This document shows positions 1 to 11,583 of a DNA stretch of 64,000 bases, one piece after another. How positions within the stretch are numbered: the first letter of the stretch is position 1; the number at the start of each line of letters is the position of its first letter. Made by a program: the position numbers and the translations under genes. This DNA comes from Pohlia nutans (Eukaryota > Streptophyta > Bryopsida > Bryales > Mniaceae), in contig CM040103.1 of the NCBI GenBank assembly GCA_022496805.1, positions 11,550,001 through 11,614,000 of the forward strand, in the 5' to 3' direction. Under the pieces are notes generated by a model that made no database searches, was not told the origin of the DNA, and saw nothing but the letters and a program-made list of their open reading frames with translations.

Positions 1-3000
1 CAAAATGAATGCGAGATTTTTGGAGGACCCGTTTGTCGTTCAAGCCTTCACGAGAATTTGGACTCGGAACCCAAGATTGGGCTTTTTTGGGAAATTGAGA
101 AGATGCGTCAAGTATTACAAACAATTTTGTAAAGATAAGGCTTGTCAATGGCGCCTTGACGAAACCCGCTCCAGACAGAAGCTGGCTCAAGCAATGGAGA
201 GGTTGCAAGCTGATCCGTTAGACGAAGAGAGACGAACGGAGTTCAATGACTGTTCAGAAGCCACCCGCAGCTTTGTCGAACAAAAGTTACAAGGCCAGAG
301 GGTGAGGAGCAGAATAAAGTGGATGCGGCATGGTGACTCATGCAGCCGAGAATTCTTTGCAGCACACAAGGGTCGACAAGGTATGTCCAACATATCAGAA
401 TTAGAAGACGAGAATGGAGTTATTTGTCATGATCGTGAAGCCCTTGAGCAAATCTGCATTTCTTATTATTCCAACCTTTATTCCCAAGGGGTCAAGGACT
501 GTCCCACTTCCTCGGCCTGTGAGGAAGCTCTGGATTACTTAGATGACAGACTGACTCCTGAAATGAAAAACTCACTGAAGGATCCCATCAGCCTTGCCGA
601 GCTCGAGGTTGCGTTAGCCCAAACGGCGACAGGCAAATCCCCTGGCAAAGACGGAGTAGTGGTAGAATTTTTTAAGATCCACTGGCAGTTGATCAAGCTC
701 GATTATCTTAGCATGATCAATTCTTCGTTAGTGAATGGTCATTTTCCGCCAGGTGTCAATTCTGGGGTCTTAGTCCTTCTTCATAAAGGTGATGTGAGAA
801 GAAAACTCACTAATTGGAGGCCCATAGCCCTGTTAAATGTGGCCTATAAGCTTTACGCAAAAGCGATCCAAATTAGACTCCAACCCATCCTCAATGTCAT
901 CATTAGCGAAGACCAGTCAGCTTTTCTACCTCTTAGATTTATCCTTGACAACATTCTCATGACCCATAAGACACTAGACTGGGCCAAACACTCCGAGCAA
1001 CCCCTTCTATTCCTCAAATTAGACTTCTCTAAAGCCTATGACACGGTGGATTGGGACTTTTTGTTTGGTGCTTTGGCCAAATTAGGTTTCCCAGCGGAAT
1101 TCTTAGAGATGGTTAGGATTCTCTTTGTAGGAGCTTCTGGTCAAGTGAATGTTAATGGCAAGCTATCGCCATCTTTTGACATTGAGAGAGGGGTTCGACA
1201 GGGCTGTCCTTTAGCGCCCTATCTTTTTCTCATCGTGGCGGAGGTCATCAATACTATGGTCAAGAAGAACACTGAGATGGGTTTGATTAAAGGTATTCAA
1301 TTACCCTGTGACAAACAGCAGATCATGCTGCAATATGCAGACGATACTACTTTTACACTCAGAGGAGAGGAAGGCCCAGTTAAATTTCTCATGACCACCC
1401 TATCTACGGCATGCAAAGCCTCTGGTTTACAGTTGAATTTGCACAAATCAGTGGCCTATTGGGTATGCAACAGCCATGGGCCCAAACCAGGTTGGTGTGA
1501 TCAACTGGGTCTTACATGGGCCGGGTTAGGTGATGTTAGTAAGTTACTTGGGTCAGTCTTTGGCATGGATCTCTCTACGAATGATGTAGACTTGTTCCTC
1601 AGAGATAAAATTAGCAAAAAGCTTGACTTCTGGGTTACCCAGAGGGTCAATATGGCAGGGCGTGAAGTCGTAGTCAACAATGTCCTTATGTCCACCTGTT
1701 TCTTCTTCTTGGCCATATGGGCCGGATCTAAAAAAGGAATAGACCAGGTCAGAGCTCGGCTCTTCTCATATTTGTGGTCTGGAGGGTCATCGCGTGCTCG
1801 ATCCAGGGTGGCTTGGGAAACTTGCTGTCAAACTAGAGAGAAAGGTGGTCTCAACATCATTCATCCAAATGATGCCGTTACTAGTTTGCTAACTAAGTGG
1901 CTAGTTAAAGCCTTGGAGCCTGGGCAGTCAAATCTGCATCTGATGCTCCGGTTTAGACTCTCAAGCTTCCAGTCCTACAAGCGCGCACTTTGGGATTCCA
2001 GCATGGAGTTCTTCGTTATTCCCGGGCACCAAGCGAAGAAGGGTTCAAGGGTCTGGAACCGGATTACAGCTGCGTGGGCTAAGTTATTACCGGAGGTTTC
2101 TTTCATCGAGCCCCAGAACTTTGAGGAACTGCTTGCAACCAGTTTTTGGTGGAACTCCTTCATCCCAGCGATTGGGCCTGGCTTCGAGAGAGAGAGAGCA
2201 GGTTGGTTACATAGGATGGGCTTGAGATTCGTACGAGACATTTGGCATGACAAAGAGGTGAGGTTCATGACCCCGGAGGAGAGTGCTGTCAGACATGGGC
2301 TTTTGCAATCTGAGTTCGGAGCTCTTCGCCAGATCCAAGCTGCGATCGCAGATCGGTGGTCGGGGATGATGACGGGCGCTGCTCCTCTCGCTAGCAAGTT
2401 CGATTGGATTGGTCTATACAATCAACCGTGGGATCCGGTGCCATTTTGCGTGGTGGAAGGGTCTGACGACCTGTGCATTCCAGTCAGCGCGGAGAGAGTA
2501 GTTACGTGGATCCCACTAACAACTCAGTGCTACTCCGTGAATGCACAGGCCAGAACCTTGATTCCGACCCCGGCCGAGGGGCGCGAGATACGGGCCCAGG
2601 TCAGCCCGACAGGTGATCCGGCGTCACAACTCATTGGCAGCGCCAGACGCGTGAGGGTCGTTACAGTTGAGAGGGGCCAACGCAAACACACTGTGTACTT
2701 ATTTTACAGAAGAGTGGATCGTCTGGACTTTGACCCCCATCGGATCAAGTTCAGAGACGGGGTGGGATTCCTGCAATTCTCCACCAAGCAAGGCAGAGAG
2801 ATTCTGAAAAGGCACCACCAGATCCCGAATCTATCACAGAAATGGTCCGGGGTGCTACCTGTCCATCATGAGTTTCGGTGGACAACAGTTTGGACCAAGG
2901 CCAGAATTCGGAAAGAAGCACACTTGATGTGGCTTTCCTGGCATCGTGGGTGCGCATTGAATGATTGGCGTGGTCGGATTAATGGCAACATTGACCGAGC

Positions 3001-3642
3001 ATGTCCTATGTGCACTTCAGGCCTTCGCGAGATAGTTCTCCATCGCTTCTGGGAGTGCACTAATGCGAGGAATGCCTGGAGGTGGGCGACACACATCCTT
3101 AACAAGCTTACCACCGCCGGAGTCGATCCCACACCTTGGCGCACCTTCCATTGGAAGCAAATCCTGTTTAGCAGCAGGATCCCGAGAAGGTTTCGGAAGA
3201 TTTTGGGCATCTGGAGCCTCTTGCGTGGGATTGTGCTTTGGACGTTGTGGCTCGAGAGGAACGACTGTGTTTTCAATGGAATTCGCTGGGCCGAGCGCAA
3301 AGTCAACCAAAAGATTTGGTTAGGCATCGTTGATTACGGCCGGGTTGCTTGGGAGACCGTCAAGAAGAAAGTGGCGAAAGACCCTCGTCAGTCTGACTTT
3401 CTCATCAGCCAGTTCAAGCGTAGATGGTGTGAACATGATATCATTGGGTCCCTTGATAGTGATTCGAACAAGGTTCTGTGGAAACTTACTGGTCCTGTTG
3501 CTGACTACATTTACTCTGCTTTCTAGTTGCTTTGGGTCTCCTCAGGTTGCAGCTTAAGCTTGGCTGCTCCTTTTGTCCCTTCTTTTTCTGCAATTGAATT
3601 GAAACTCAATTTGTGTCAAAAAAAAAAAAAAGAAAAAAAAAA
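1..3642 (+). mobile_element. LINE (L1-like) retrotransposon, 3' part, cut by window start
   Basis: This is a non-LTR retrotransposon running off the left edge. The single long reading frame (5-3526) carries reverse transcriptase and a C-terminal zinc knuckle. It is followed by a short 3' UTR and an A-rich tail at about 3618-3642 (A runs interrupted by one G). The 3' UTR ends in a short stem-forming stretch (about 3586-3616) just before the tail. The endonuclease domain expected upstream is outside the window, so the 5' end and target duplication cannot be checked. The uninterrupted frame suggests a relatively young copy. Confidence 0.95.
5..3526 (+). CDS. LINE ORF2 C-terminal part: reverse transcriptase and zf-RVT
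   Basis: 1173 codons are open to a TAG stop. The first ATG at position 5 is probably internal, because the four bases before it are also open and this family has an N-terminal endonuclease. The reverse transcriptase spans roughly residues 200-480. It has the LDFSKAYD motif near residue 339, RQGCPLAP after it, and the catalytic YADD at 444-447. A C-terminal cysteine/histidine motif (CPMC at 1000-1003, then H and W..C) matches the zf-RVT domain of plant LINEs. The protein would copy its own RNA at a nicked target. No frameshift or stop is present in this part, so it could be functional if the missing 5' part is intact. Confidence 0.95.
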   Translation: MNARFLEDPFVVQAFTRIWTRNPRLGFFGKLRRCVKYYKQFCKDKACQWRLDETRSRQKLAQAMERLQADPLDEERRTEFNDCSEATRSFVEQKLQGQRVRSRIKWMRHGDSCSREFFAAHKGRQGMSNISELEDENGVICHDREALEQICISYYSNLYSQGVKDCPTSSACEEALDYLDDRLTPEMKNSLKDPISLAELEVALAQTATGKSPGKDGVVVEFFKIHWQLIKLDYLSMINSSLVNGHFPPGVNSGVLVLLHKGDVRRKLTNWRPIALLNVAYKLYAKAIQIRLQPILNVIISEDQSAFLPLRFILDNILMTHKTLDWAKHSEQPLLFLKLDFSKAYDTVDWDFLFGALAKLGFPAEFLEMVRILFVGASGQVNVNGKLSPSFDIERGVRQGCPLAPYLFLIVAEVINTMVKKNTEMGLIKGIQLPCDKQQIMLQYADDTTFTLRGEEGPVKFLMTTLSTACKASGLQLNLHKSVAYWVCNSHGPKPGWCDQLGLTWAGLGDVSKLLGSVFGMDLSTNDVDLFLRDKISKKLDFWVTQRVNMAGREVVVNNVLMSTCFFFLAIWAGSKKGIDQVRARLFSYLWSGGSSRARSRVAWETCCQTREKGGLNIIHPNDAVTSLLTKWLVKALEPGQSNLHLMLRFRLSSFQSYKRALWDSSMEFFVIPGHQAKKGSRVWNRITAAWAKLLPEVSFIEPQNFEELLATSFWWNSFIPAIGPGFERERAGWLHRMGLRFVRDIWHDKEVRFMTPEESAVRHGLLQSEFGALRQIQAAIADRWSGMMTGAAPLASKFDWIGLYNQPWDPVPFCVVEGSDDLCIPVSAERVVTWIPLTTQCYSVNAQARTLIPTPAEGREIRAQVSPTGDPASQLIGSARRVRVVTVERGQRKHTVYLFYRRVDRLDFDPHRIKFRDGVGFLQFSTKQGREILKRHHQIPNLSQKWSGVLPVHHEFRWTTVWTKARIRKEAHLMWLSWHRGCALNDWRGRINGNIDRACPMCTSGLREIVLHRFWECTNARNAWRWATHILNKLTTAGVDPTPWRTFHWKQILFSSRIPRRFRKILGIWSLLRGIVLWTLWLERNDCVFNGIRWAERKVNQKIWLGIVDYGRVAWETVKKKVAKDPRQSDFLISQFKRRWCEHDIIGSLDSDSNKVLWKLTGPVADYIYSAF

Positions 3643-3747
3643 GGCAAAACCCCCAGCCACAACGTGACTGCATTTCGTTTCACGTCTCCTGTTTTTTCTA
3701 TTCTGGCACAAACCGACGAAATTGATTACAAGCTAACCGAAGTCACT
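3643..3747. other. short spacer after LINE tail
   Basis: Nothing recognised. It begins directly after the LINE A-rich tail. Confidence 0.5.
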
Positions 3748-4002
3748 AAATCCCCCGGTGATCTTGAATGAATGGGGACAAAAGTGCCCCCTATTTTTGT
3801 CCTTGTCAGGGCCCACCTTAAAAAACAACCCCCTCCTCCAATGGTTTTTTATTCCCAAATAGGTGCCCCCATGGTAATTTGGGGCCGTAGGCTCCAAATT
3901 TGCCAAGAAAAGGGGTCTTGGTGCCCAAAATGGAAATTTCAGAAAGGGGGGGGGCATGAACAGTGTCTCGCATGGGTCTCGCATTCAAGACCACTGGGGA
4001 TA
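3748..4002. repeat. MITE-like element, family with CCCCCGGTG termini, copy 1
   Basis: The left end (AAATCCCCCGGTGATCTTGA) and right end (CATTCAAGACCACTGGGGA) are imperfect inverted repeats. The interior matches the copy at 5944-6309, with shared blocks around GGGGACAAAAGTG and CCAATGGTTTTTT. ORFs on both strands here are shadows of repeat sequence. Confidence 0.7.
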
Positions 4003-4082
4003 TAGGAATGGGGCAAGCTAACCCCCAACTGCCGGCAAGCCCAGAGACCACTACAAACTGGACCCGAGTAACTTAAAAGCAC

Positions 4083-4735
4083 CTCACGAACTATTTCGCA
4101 GAGGTGCCCACTCCTCTCGGGCAACCCGACTGTCCACGCTGGACCCCATCACCCGGCCCAACCTGAGTGCACCCAGCAGGCCCGGCACGACAGTTCGTGT
4201 CGCCTTGCTTTTGCGATCTGATCCATCCCTTTGAGAGTTCATCGTCTGAGCCTTCGCGATCTGGTTTCGCATCTGCCTTCGCGATCTAGTTTCGGGCTTC
4301 GCCATCGCTGCGGCCGCCGCGCCTTGCTTGGTGCTAGCTCTCCGCTCTCCCCTCGTCGTCATTCTGTGAGCGGTTTAGGGTTTCATGGTGGTGGAGGATT
4401 TGCTCTAATTCGGCGTGGACATGGGAGCACGGAACAGCAAGGACGAATAGCTCCGCATTACGGCGCCAACAAAAACCACGTCGAGATTGCTAGCTGGAGC
4501 GGCACCAAGTTCAACAAGGTCTTCTTCTGTCCTCTCCCAGTTCTTCCCTCGTTTCGATTGCCTACACCCCCTCATCCCGTTCTCTCTTCTTCTGCATTTG
4601 ATTTGCAGGTCCGTGGCCTCCAAGTGCAAAAGTTATGAGATCTCATGTTGTATTTTTGGTCAATTTTTTAGGGTATAAGGCCTTCTGCAATCAATGTTTG
4701 TATGCTAACACTCCTGTGGACTATGCAGACGCAGC
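4083..4735. other. GC-rich, CT-rich segment resembling a gene 5' end, not resolved
   Basis: The base composition is richer in G+C than the surroundings, with CT-rich runs and a GGTTTAGGGTTTC box near 4370. One frame (4231-4638) is open for 135 codons and includes a plausible peptide segment (YGANKNHVEIASWSGTKF) before a possible donor near 4519. No homology is recognised, and no downstream exon could be joined to it. It could be the 5' end of a decayed or captured gene. Confidence 0.25.
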
Positions 4736-5612
4736 CTTTTCACAAAATTTCGATTGATTTGACTACGAAACTACGAAACAACAAAAAAGTTTTGTTCTTG
4801 TAGTGAATCAGCGAAACAATTAGGTTCCTGTAGCAAAACAACGAAACAATTAGGTTCCTGTAGCGAAACAGCGAAATATTTGTTCAGTTGTCGTCAACAA
4901 ATATTTGCATATAAGTTTTAAATTTTTTAAGATTTTAAAATATTTGCATACATATGAATTTGAATCCTTGTTGCCGTATTCCCATAAAGAGCAATGCCAA
5001 CATATGCTCAGCAAACAAAGCTATGAAGGAGTCCCCGCAGTACCCGAAACAGGTCTACAAGACAACGTTCTGAGTTCAATAGCAAAGACAAATAATTATG
5101 TACAATATCTATTCAAGTTGTTTTGCAAACCTGTCCTGCAAACCCTAAACATGTCTTGCAAACCCACAAACCTATCGTACAAACCCACAAAGTTGTTTTG
5201 CACATCGTCTTGCAAAACAGGTCATACCGTCTTTTTGAACACAAACATGTCCTATCGATCAATAATTCACATTGCACTTAGTTCATTGTTTGATAGAACA
5301 CCATTGGAATATAGAATCAGATGTCACTTTTATGTATATTCTAAAAGAACACAAGTGTACATATGGCAAGCGTTCATGTTGCTGGAGCAAATAAAATGAT
5401 GGGAGGCGGGTCCCTAAAACTGCCTAACCCTCAATAGAATGAATCCACGAATTCTAAGCTAAATTGTTACGGTTAATTGATGGGAAAATTCACCTGATCC
5501 ATTCACGTTCGTGAGGATTCTAGCGAAGGTCAACCCGATATTTTTTCTCATTGTTACACAAAGCTAGTACTACAGTTACATTCTTCTGAGTTGTGTGTAG
5601 GGTAATGACCGA
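4736..5612. other. non-coding with short local repeats
   Basis: Around 4780-4885 a unit containing GCGAAACA, AATTAGG and TTCCTGTAG is repeated about three times. At 5130-5215 a CTTGCAAACCC-type motif recurs. The 164-codon frame at 4905-5399 is low in complexity and has no recognised domain, so I do not call it a gene. Confidence 0.4.
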
Positions 5613-5695
5613 GTGGGAATGCCTTACGCAAATGAGGGGCTCACCGAGGCCGACAGGCCTCGGATGGGCCCCTCATTTGTGTAAGGCCTTCCCAC
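5613..5695. repeat. inverted repeat / strong hairpin
   Basis: Two arms of about 39 bases (5613-5650 and 5657-5695) are near-perfect reverse complements with a six-base loop CGACAG. Differences are a few G:T-type changes and one added base. The arms contain GCAAATGAGGGG on the left and CCCCTCATTTGTG on the right. Confidence 0.75.
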
Positions 5696-5943
5696 GAGGA
5701 CGTTGCCCGGCGTAAAGACGCAACAACGTGAGGTGGTTTGTCATGTCAAGTAAGGCTTCATTCGTTCCTTGGACAAAGTCGTTGCCGGGTCTTTACGTAT
5801 CTATGAGCCTCTTTCAAAACTCATATATAATCGCTAGTTACAACCTTCGACCCACTTTGCCGAGGCTCCTGTTTCTAATTCCTATGGCTCTCTGTCAACG
5901 CCTCGTGACTCGTGCCTTAACGCATGGTTCTGAAGGGATTTCT

Positions 5944-6309
5944 CTAGAACCCTGGTGGTCTTGAATGAATGGGGACAAAAGTGTCCCCTATTTTTGTCCG
6001 ATTCAGGGCCCATTTTAAAAACAACCCCGTCCTCCAATGGTTTTTTTACTAGTGGGACCCGTGTGTTGAGCACATTGAGCTTGAGTTGTCTCCTTGACAG
6101 ATTCCAGTGCGGAACGGTCGTGTGAGAAAATCCATGTTGTATTGTGTAATAGATTCCCAAGTAGGTTCTGTTATGGTAATTGAGGCCTCTGGCTCCAAAT
6201 TACCAAAAACATTTGTCAAAAAAAGCACCGAAGGTGTCCAAAATGGAAATTCCATAAAAAGGAGGAGTGGATGAATAATGCCCGCATTCAAGACCACCGG
6301 GGGATTTAG
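5944..6309. repeat. MITE-like element, CCCCCGGTG family, copy 2 with internal insertion
   Basis: The left end is AGAACCCTGGTGGTCTTGAA. The right end, read in reverse, is CTAAATCCCCCGGTGGTCTT. It aligns with the copy at 3748-4002 but carries about 105 extra bases (roughly 6050-6155) after the shared CCAATGGTTTTTT block. Confidence 0.7.
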
Positions 6310-7200
6310 AGACGGGGGGTTGCGTAGTTGGCGACGTAGTTTAATGGCACGTTTATGTAGTCCTGCGGAAGAATTTCCTTGCAAATGCATCTTCATAGGG
6401 TGCACTCACAAATTAACCCTTTAGTGCCGAGCTGACTACATTATGGTCACTACAACATCCGAAATGAAAATAATAGAGAATTTGTGAAGAATTGGAAATT
6501 TACTTTAGAAATTTTAAAAAATAAATTTTCAATTTGGAATTGTACAATTATCAAAAATACCTATCAAAAAATCGCGAAAATATAGTAAACACTTGAAAAT
6601 ACAGTAAATACTTACAAATACAACACATGTATTGTAGAGTATTTCTTGTGTTTAGAAGTTTGTCATTTTTTTTTGTTTTTTGGATTGTGTTCTCTTCATC
6701 TTCCAATAGTGTGTAATTCAATCTTGACTAATGTACCCATTCCTGTCAATTTTCAACTTATAAACTTTTTTTCTAAACCGTATATGGATTAGCTACTTTC
6801 ACTTATAAAATTCACAATAATTATTGAATCACAGTTTCGGGTCACGGTTTCAGGGTCAAACAAAAGGTTCGGGCCTATAACCACGTTAACACATCAGTAG
6901 CTATGGGGGCACGTGGCATTAAGCAAGAGCAATCAACTATGGTGAGCAGTAATCAAAATCACACACTCAATCACAATCCAATAGTGTTTGGTAATTTTTT
7001 ATTTGATTCAATAGTCCATTCAATTACAAAACACTCGTCACTCTATATGTAAAGGTGGATGAAACTGAAAGGCAGCCTCTTGGAAGGCTACTGAATGTTA
7101 TGCACACATCAGGTGATTATTCCATTAATTTTAAATTTTTTTCCTTTGTTGTGATTAGCCACATAAATTCAAACATAGCCATCTCACAAAAATTCGCTCA
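6310..7200. other. AT-rich non-coding DNA
   Basis: No conserved frame seen. A lone TTAACCCTTTAG terminus at 6413 resembles the TTAA-bounded elements described elsewhere, but no matching right end was found. Confidence 0.4.
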
Positions 7201-7400
7201 CTTGAACTTCTTCTTTTCTTTTCTTTTTTTTTTTTGAAAAAAATTGAAGGACTTCAATTGCAAGGAAAAGAAAAACGGAAACAAGGACCCCAACCGGAAG
7301 CCGGCCATGGACGAGAACCCGACGCAAGACAAAGACTAGACGGAGACTCAAGGACCCGAGCCTAGCTAAAAGTGCCGAGCCTAGCAAGAAGGTGAATCTT
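7201..7400 (-). repeat. LINE/SINE 3' tail relic in reverse orientation
   Basis: A T-rich run (about 7208-7235) is followed by a small stem (AATTGAAGGACTTCAATT) and CAAGGAAAAG. This is the arrangement seen at the 3' end of the LINE at 3586-3642, read on the minus strand. It continues into a purine-rich region with a repeated CGAGCCTAGC motif. Confidence 0.5.
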
Positions 7401-7750
7401 GTAGCTAACTTGCCCGACCGTCAGGAGAAAAATGGGGTCCCAAAGGGACCCTGTAAGACAACCCGTGGTAGGTGAACCGGCTGCCCAAGTACCCCTTTAT
7501 ATGTAAACCCATTGGTGCAGTCGCTGCCCGCTGACAGCGTCGGAAGCCGCAGTGTTGGCAGTGCTGGCAATGTCTGCAGTGTTGGCAGCGTCGATTGGCG
7601 CGACCCACGGAACTGCACTGCTGGCAACCGCGGTGGCACCATTGGTGCCCTCGTGTAAAGTGCACGGTTTTGCCTAAAATTTTCAGCACGTGCCAAAGGC
7701 AAAGGCCCCTTTGTGACTACAGATTTCTCCTAATGTAACTTGAATATGTA
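7401..7750. other. GC-rich low-complexity segment
   Basis: A GTGTTGGCAGTG-like motif is iterated at about 7550-7590. Overlapping minus-strand frames of 93-94 codons reflect this repetition and show no domain. Confidence 0.3.
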
Positions 7751-8700
7751 GATGTACACCAATTCTTAAATACACTAGCTTTATTGTTTTGCAAGATCAT
7801 AATGTTGATGTGCATAATAGCTAATGTGATATTAAAAAGTGTGATGATAATGAGTTTAGAGTGTATTATATTGCCATATTATCATTATTATTATCATTTT
7901 CTTGAATGAATGGATGTTCATTCCATTAAAAAGAATAGAGAATTTATCGCACCGAACCAAAACTTAGAGCCTCTTTACATCCATCGGTTGGTGGGTGTGT
8001 TCACTGATGCTAGAATATAGAAAACACTTTCTTGTTCCTTTTACATTGTAGAATATATTGATATCAGTGGAACTCACTCTTATGTTTCCGCGTTCACTAA
8101 CGACAAGTGCAACGCCTCTTCTCTTTTAGTGCTTTTATTTGTCCATTGATCTTGCATGTATGTCCTCCCTTAGTATTTGGCAACAGTCTCCAAGTGTTTT
8201 TTGAAATAGACATTTAGGAACCTTCAATTTATTGGTTTTTTCCATTTCAATGAAGTATAAATATAGAAGTGTGACCATGAGAATGATTCATTTTTCTTGG
8301 TCACAACTTTTAGCCCATAGTCTAAATTAACCCATAGTAATGCTCTTACATGAAGAATGAAATTATTGTATGTGACTATCATGGTCGGCAAGTCATGTCC
8401 AATAATTTATTTTATTGATTTTTTAAATGCCAAATTATATGAATATTCTCTAGATTATCTTTTACCATACAAAATAGATCTTTTTGAAAAATCTATTTTA
8501 AAGAAAATTTGGATTTATCTTTTTCATTTATTGTTCATTTATGGATAACTAATATTCTAACACCAACCATCATCACCATTAACGATATGGATCCTACAAG
8601 TGTCGCTCTAGCAACAAACCTAAGGTTTGTAGAACATCTAATAGTGTCACTTGATAAGATGTTTAATTAACATACATCTCCTTATAAAGAATTATGGATA
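7751..8700. other. AT-rich non-coding DNA
   Basis: No gene, RNA gene or clear repeat recognised. Confidence 0.4.
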
Positions 8701-9250
8701 TTAATCCTTTGACTCGACAGCGTCCATATTCTGGATGTTGGATGATTTCTGACGCGTTCTTTCACCACATACTACTATGTTTTTTCATCCATCCAAAATT
8801 CTCTTGATTCTTGTGCTAGTTGACTACCATTTGTACGGTATGGATCTTCAAAATAAGATAATGTGTATTTTTGAGAAATAACAAAAGTCGTTTATGTCAA
8901 GTTTCATTCTTAGTTGAAAAAATGAGACCTTAAACATGATTTTCCATAATAAGTAGAATCGAATAATGATAACCATACCATCTTGTCGTGCAAGTTATTC
9001 CAATTTCATTAAAATATTTTTTGATTTTTTGTGTGTTAATTTTGATGTTTAAATTGAATTTGAAGAGAAAGCCTTGCAAAATTAATTAAAATTTATTAAA
9101 ATTAAAAGTGATGAATCCAACTGTACAGATGTTATCTTTACATTGGCATTTACAACTTTTCTTTGTACATCAACTCCATTTTTATTTTTCATCAATCATT
9201 TTATAACGAATTTTTGAAAACATTTTTGAATCTGGACGTTAAAAGGTTAA
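8701..9250. repeat. TTAA-bounded element, 548-bp family, copy A
   Basis: It is bounded by TTAA at 8701-8704 and 9247-9250. Ends are TTAATCCTTTGAC and, in reverse, TTAACCTTTTAACGTCC. The interior matches the copies at 24304-24850 and 62885-63432 along its full length (shared CTTGTACGGTA-type and ATGAATCCAAC blocks). No transposase is encoded, so it is a non-autonomous element. Confidence 0.85.
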
Positions 9251-10690
9251 AGTCTTAGTAACCAGCTTCACATTCCATGTTTCATCCATGCTACTATTGA
9301 GCTGATTTAAGATTTCAAGTTTTAATAAAATCGCTTCTCCATTCCATCACTCTCCATCCAAGTATAAGATTTGCATTTCAGTAGCTACACCCACCCACAA
9401 ACCGCCTTGCCTAAATGGAACACGTGGCAGCTCGTCATTCGCCCATCACTCTTTTCAGTTGACTTTTCTTCCTCGATTTTGTGACCACCCAACACTTGAG
9501 GATTTTTGTAAAATTGACAATGTGCATTTCTCCAAATCAGACTACACCATTGGATAGCTAACTCGTTTCTACACAAAATTGGCCCAAATTTTGAATCATT
9601 CGGGCACTCCTTCTTGAAGATATTTTAGTTCTAAAAATAGAGCGACCCATTTTGGGTCGCCCAGGAAGTTAAGAGTTAATTATCTAACTTATTTAAAACA
9701 TTTATTTTCTACCATTTAGGGTCTTTGATTGGAGAATCTCCCAATGTTATGTTTTACACATTGATTATCAAAGGTGAGATATAAAAGAGTTCAAAATGCA
9801 TCCCAGATCTTTGAATTAAAATATTAAAATTTGGTGAAATATATATATTTTATTATGTACACTGAATTAAAGCCATAATTTATACTACTCTTTTATATTC
9901 CAACAAAAGTAATCCACACGCAATCAAATATTGAGTTTGTTTGCTAATCTTACTTTTGTCTCGACTTTTGTAGTATAAAGTCTACCTTTAATAGGGATAT
10001 GTAGTTTTTGTGTCACTCTCCTTGTCAAATGGGCCATGACATGAAACTTTAAAATGAACATGCTCTTAATCCTTAAACAACAAAGCATCCCGCAAAGCAT
10101 TTCTTCAGTTTCTAAATTTTCTTAGAAACAATATGTAGGAATATTTTGGTGTTGATGTTTTAATAAAAATTGTAGGCTTTGAATTTTAGATTAAATTTTT
10201 ATGGTTAAATTTACTATTACTATCATCAATATCTTAATATGAAATTTGAAAATTAAATTAAGTTTCTTTTCTAAATTTGATTACAAACAACATATTAATA
10301 ATTTCTGAGTGAATTAAATTTGTTGAAGTGGATTTAAAACGTAATAATCCGATTGTAGAATCTATTTTTGAATTATTTATATCACTCACATCAATGAGTT
10401 CATTTTTTCAATGCCACTTTGAACTGAAAATCATTGCAGTCAAAATTTGATGTACATTTATTTCCATAATTATTTGCATATATTTTGGTAATGCTAGATC
10501 TAACCATTGCAAATTAAAGTAATCTCATTGTCCCACTTTCCTTCAAAAAATCACACTATAAATGCTTTGTGATTGTGAATAATTGAATTTTGAAAACATC
10601 CATCAACCCGACATAGATTGGTCGACCCTTAGGGGTTAATGTATGCCAACTTTAAAAAGAGAAATAGATTCATTTCTCTCATTTGTGAAT
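9251..10690. other. AT-rich non-coding DNA
   Basis: No coding signal. At 9636-9680 a GCGACCCATTTTGGGTCGC palindrome followed by a TTAA resembles the right end of the element at 57594-58144. At 10631-10639 another CTTAGGGGTTAA terminus occurs without an identified partner. Confidence 0.4.
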
Positions 10691-10792
10691 GATTTTTACT
10701 CGACCTTGACTTTTTATTTAAACCTATCAAGGTTGTAAGGTACAACCTAAAATTGATAGGTTTAAATAAAGAGTCAAGGTCAAGTAAAAATC
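10691..10792. repeat. inverted repeat / long hairpin
   Basis: Arms of about 40 bases (10691-10730 and 10752-10792) are near-perfect reverse complements around a 21-base loop. Arm sequences contain CTCGACCTTGACTTTTTATT on the left and GAGTCAAGGTCAAG on the right. Confidence 0.75.
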
Positions 10793-10889
10793 AAGCACCT
10801 AAAACTGCAAGTTAGGAGCATTTTTTTTCAAGGTAGAATATTTTGTAGTGTTTGCAATTGGAAATGATGGTTTTTCCAACTAATTAAAA

Positions 10890-10892
<3 letters not shown>

Positions 10893-10938
<46 letters not shown>
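10893..10938. repeat. (TA)n microsatellite
   Basis: Uninterrupted TA dinucleotide run of about 46 bases. Confidence 0.95.
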
Positions 10939-10939
<1 letters not shown>

Positions 10940-11227
10940 CATAAAATTGTGGAAAATTCATGTTATTGCTATGAATTTTCAATGTGGAAGTCGATTAGAC
11001 CATTTAAAGCGTGCCAAAGACAAAAAGAAAAAATCAATCTTTATAAAATCCAAACTCAATCAATCGCAATTAAGTTTGGGAATCATTTAAAAGTACTTTA
11101 TCAAACGGTTTCAAAGCAAGAATGAATGCATGAATGAAATTGGGTGTTTCTATCTTAAGCCCAATTCGCATGAGGGTCTCATTGTTGCGTTGGTATGATT
11201 TAAACTTCACAAATTTTAACCAATAAG

Positions 11228-11583
11228 AGAGTTATTCGTAAACTAAAGGGTTGAGTGGGCCTTAGTTTGACTAAAATTTGGAAAAACAAAAACTATTGAG
11301 AGAAGTTCTAGAAAATCAAAAGAATGGGTGAGTGGGGATGGCCTATGTATATATAGCGAGAATCTATTGCCAGAAAAGGGGCTAGCAATCACCTTCTTCA
11401 TGTGTGAAGGCGAATAATAGAAACTTGGGTGAGAAGTTTTTTAGCACCGATTTTGGTGCTTTCAAAGTTTGCATCCACAATTTTTTTAGTGCCCGACACA
11501 CGTTCTTTTTCGAGGATTACTGTCACTATTCACTCAAACTATGGTCCACTCACCCACTTTTGAGGGATTTTACGAATAACTCT
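11228..11583. repeat. foldback MITE, AGAGTTAT family, member 1 (TSD AAG)
   Basis: Ends AGAGTTATTCGTAAA and TTTACGAATAACTCT are perfect inverted repeats. They extend imperfectly inward (AAGGGTTGAGTGGGCC against GGTCCACTCACCC). The flanks carry AAG on both sides (11225-11227 and 11584-11586), a 3-bp target duplication. The frame at 11404-11724 overlaps its right half and is not considered a gene. Confidence 0.75.

Noticed and set aside
187..3557. Short minus-strand and alternate-frame ORFs across the LINE
   Set aside because: They lie opposite or within the long reverse-transcriptase frame and show no domains; shadows of a coding region.
4905..5399. 164-codon ORF
   Set aside because: Cys/Lys/Thr-rich sequence built on an iterated CTTGCAAACCC motif; no homology, no splice partners.
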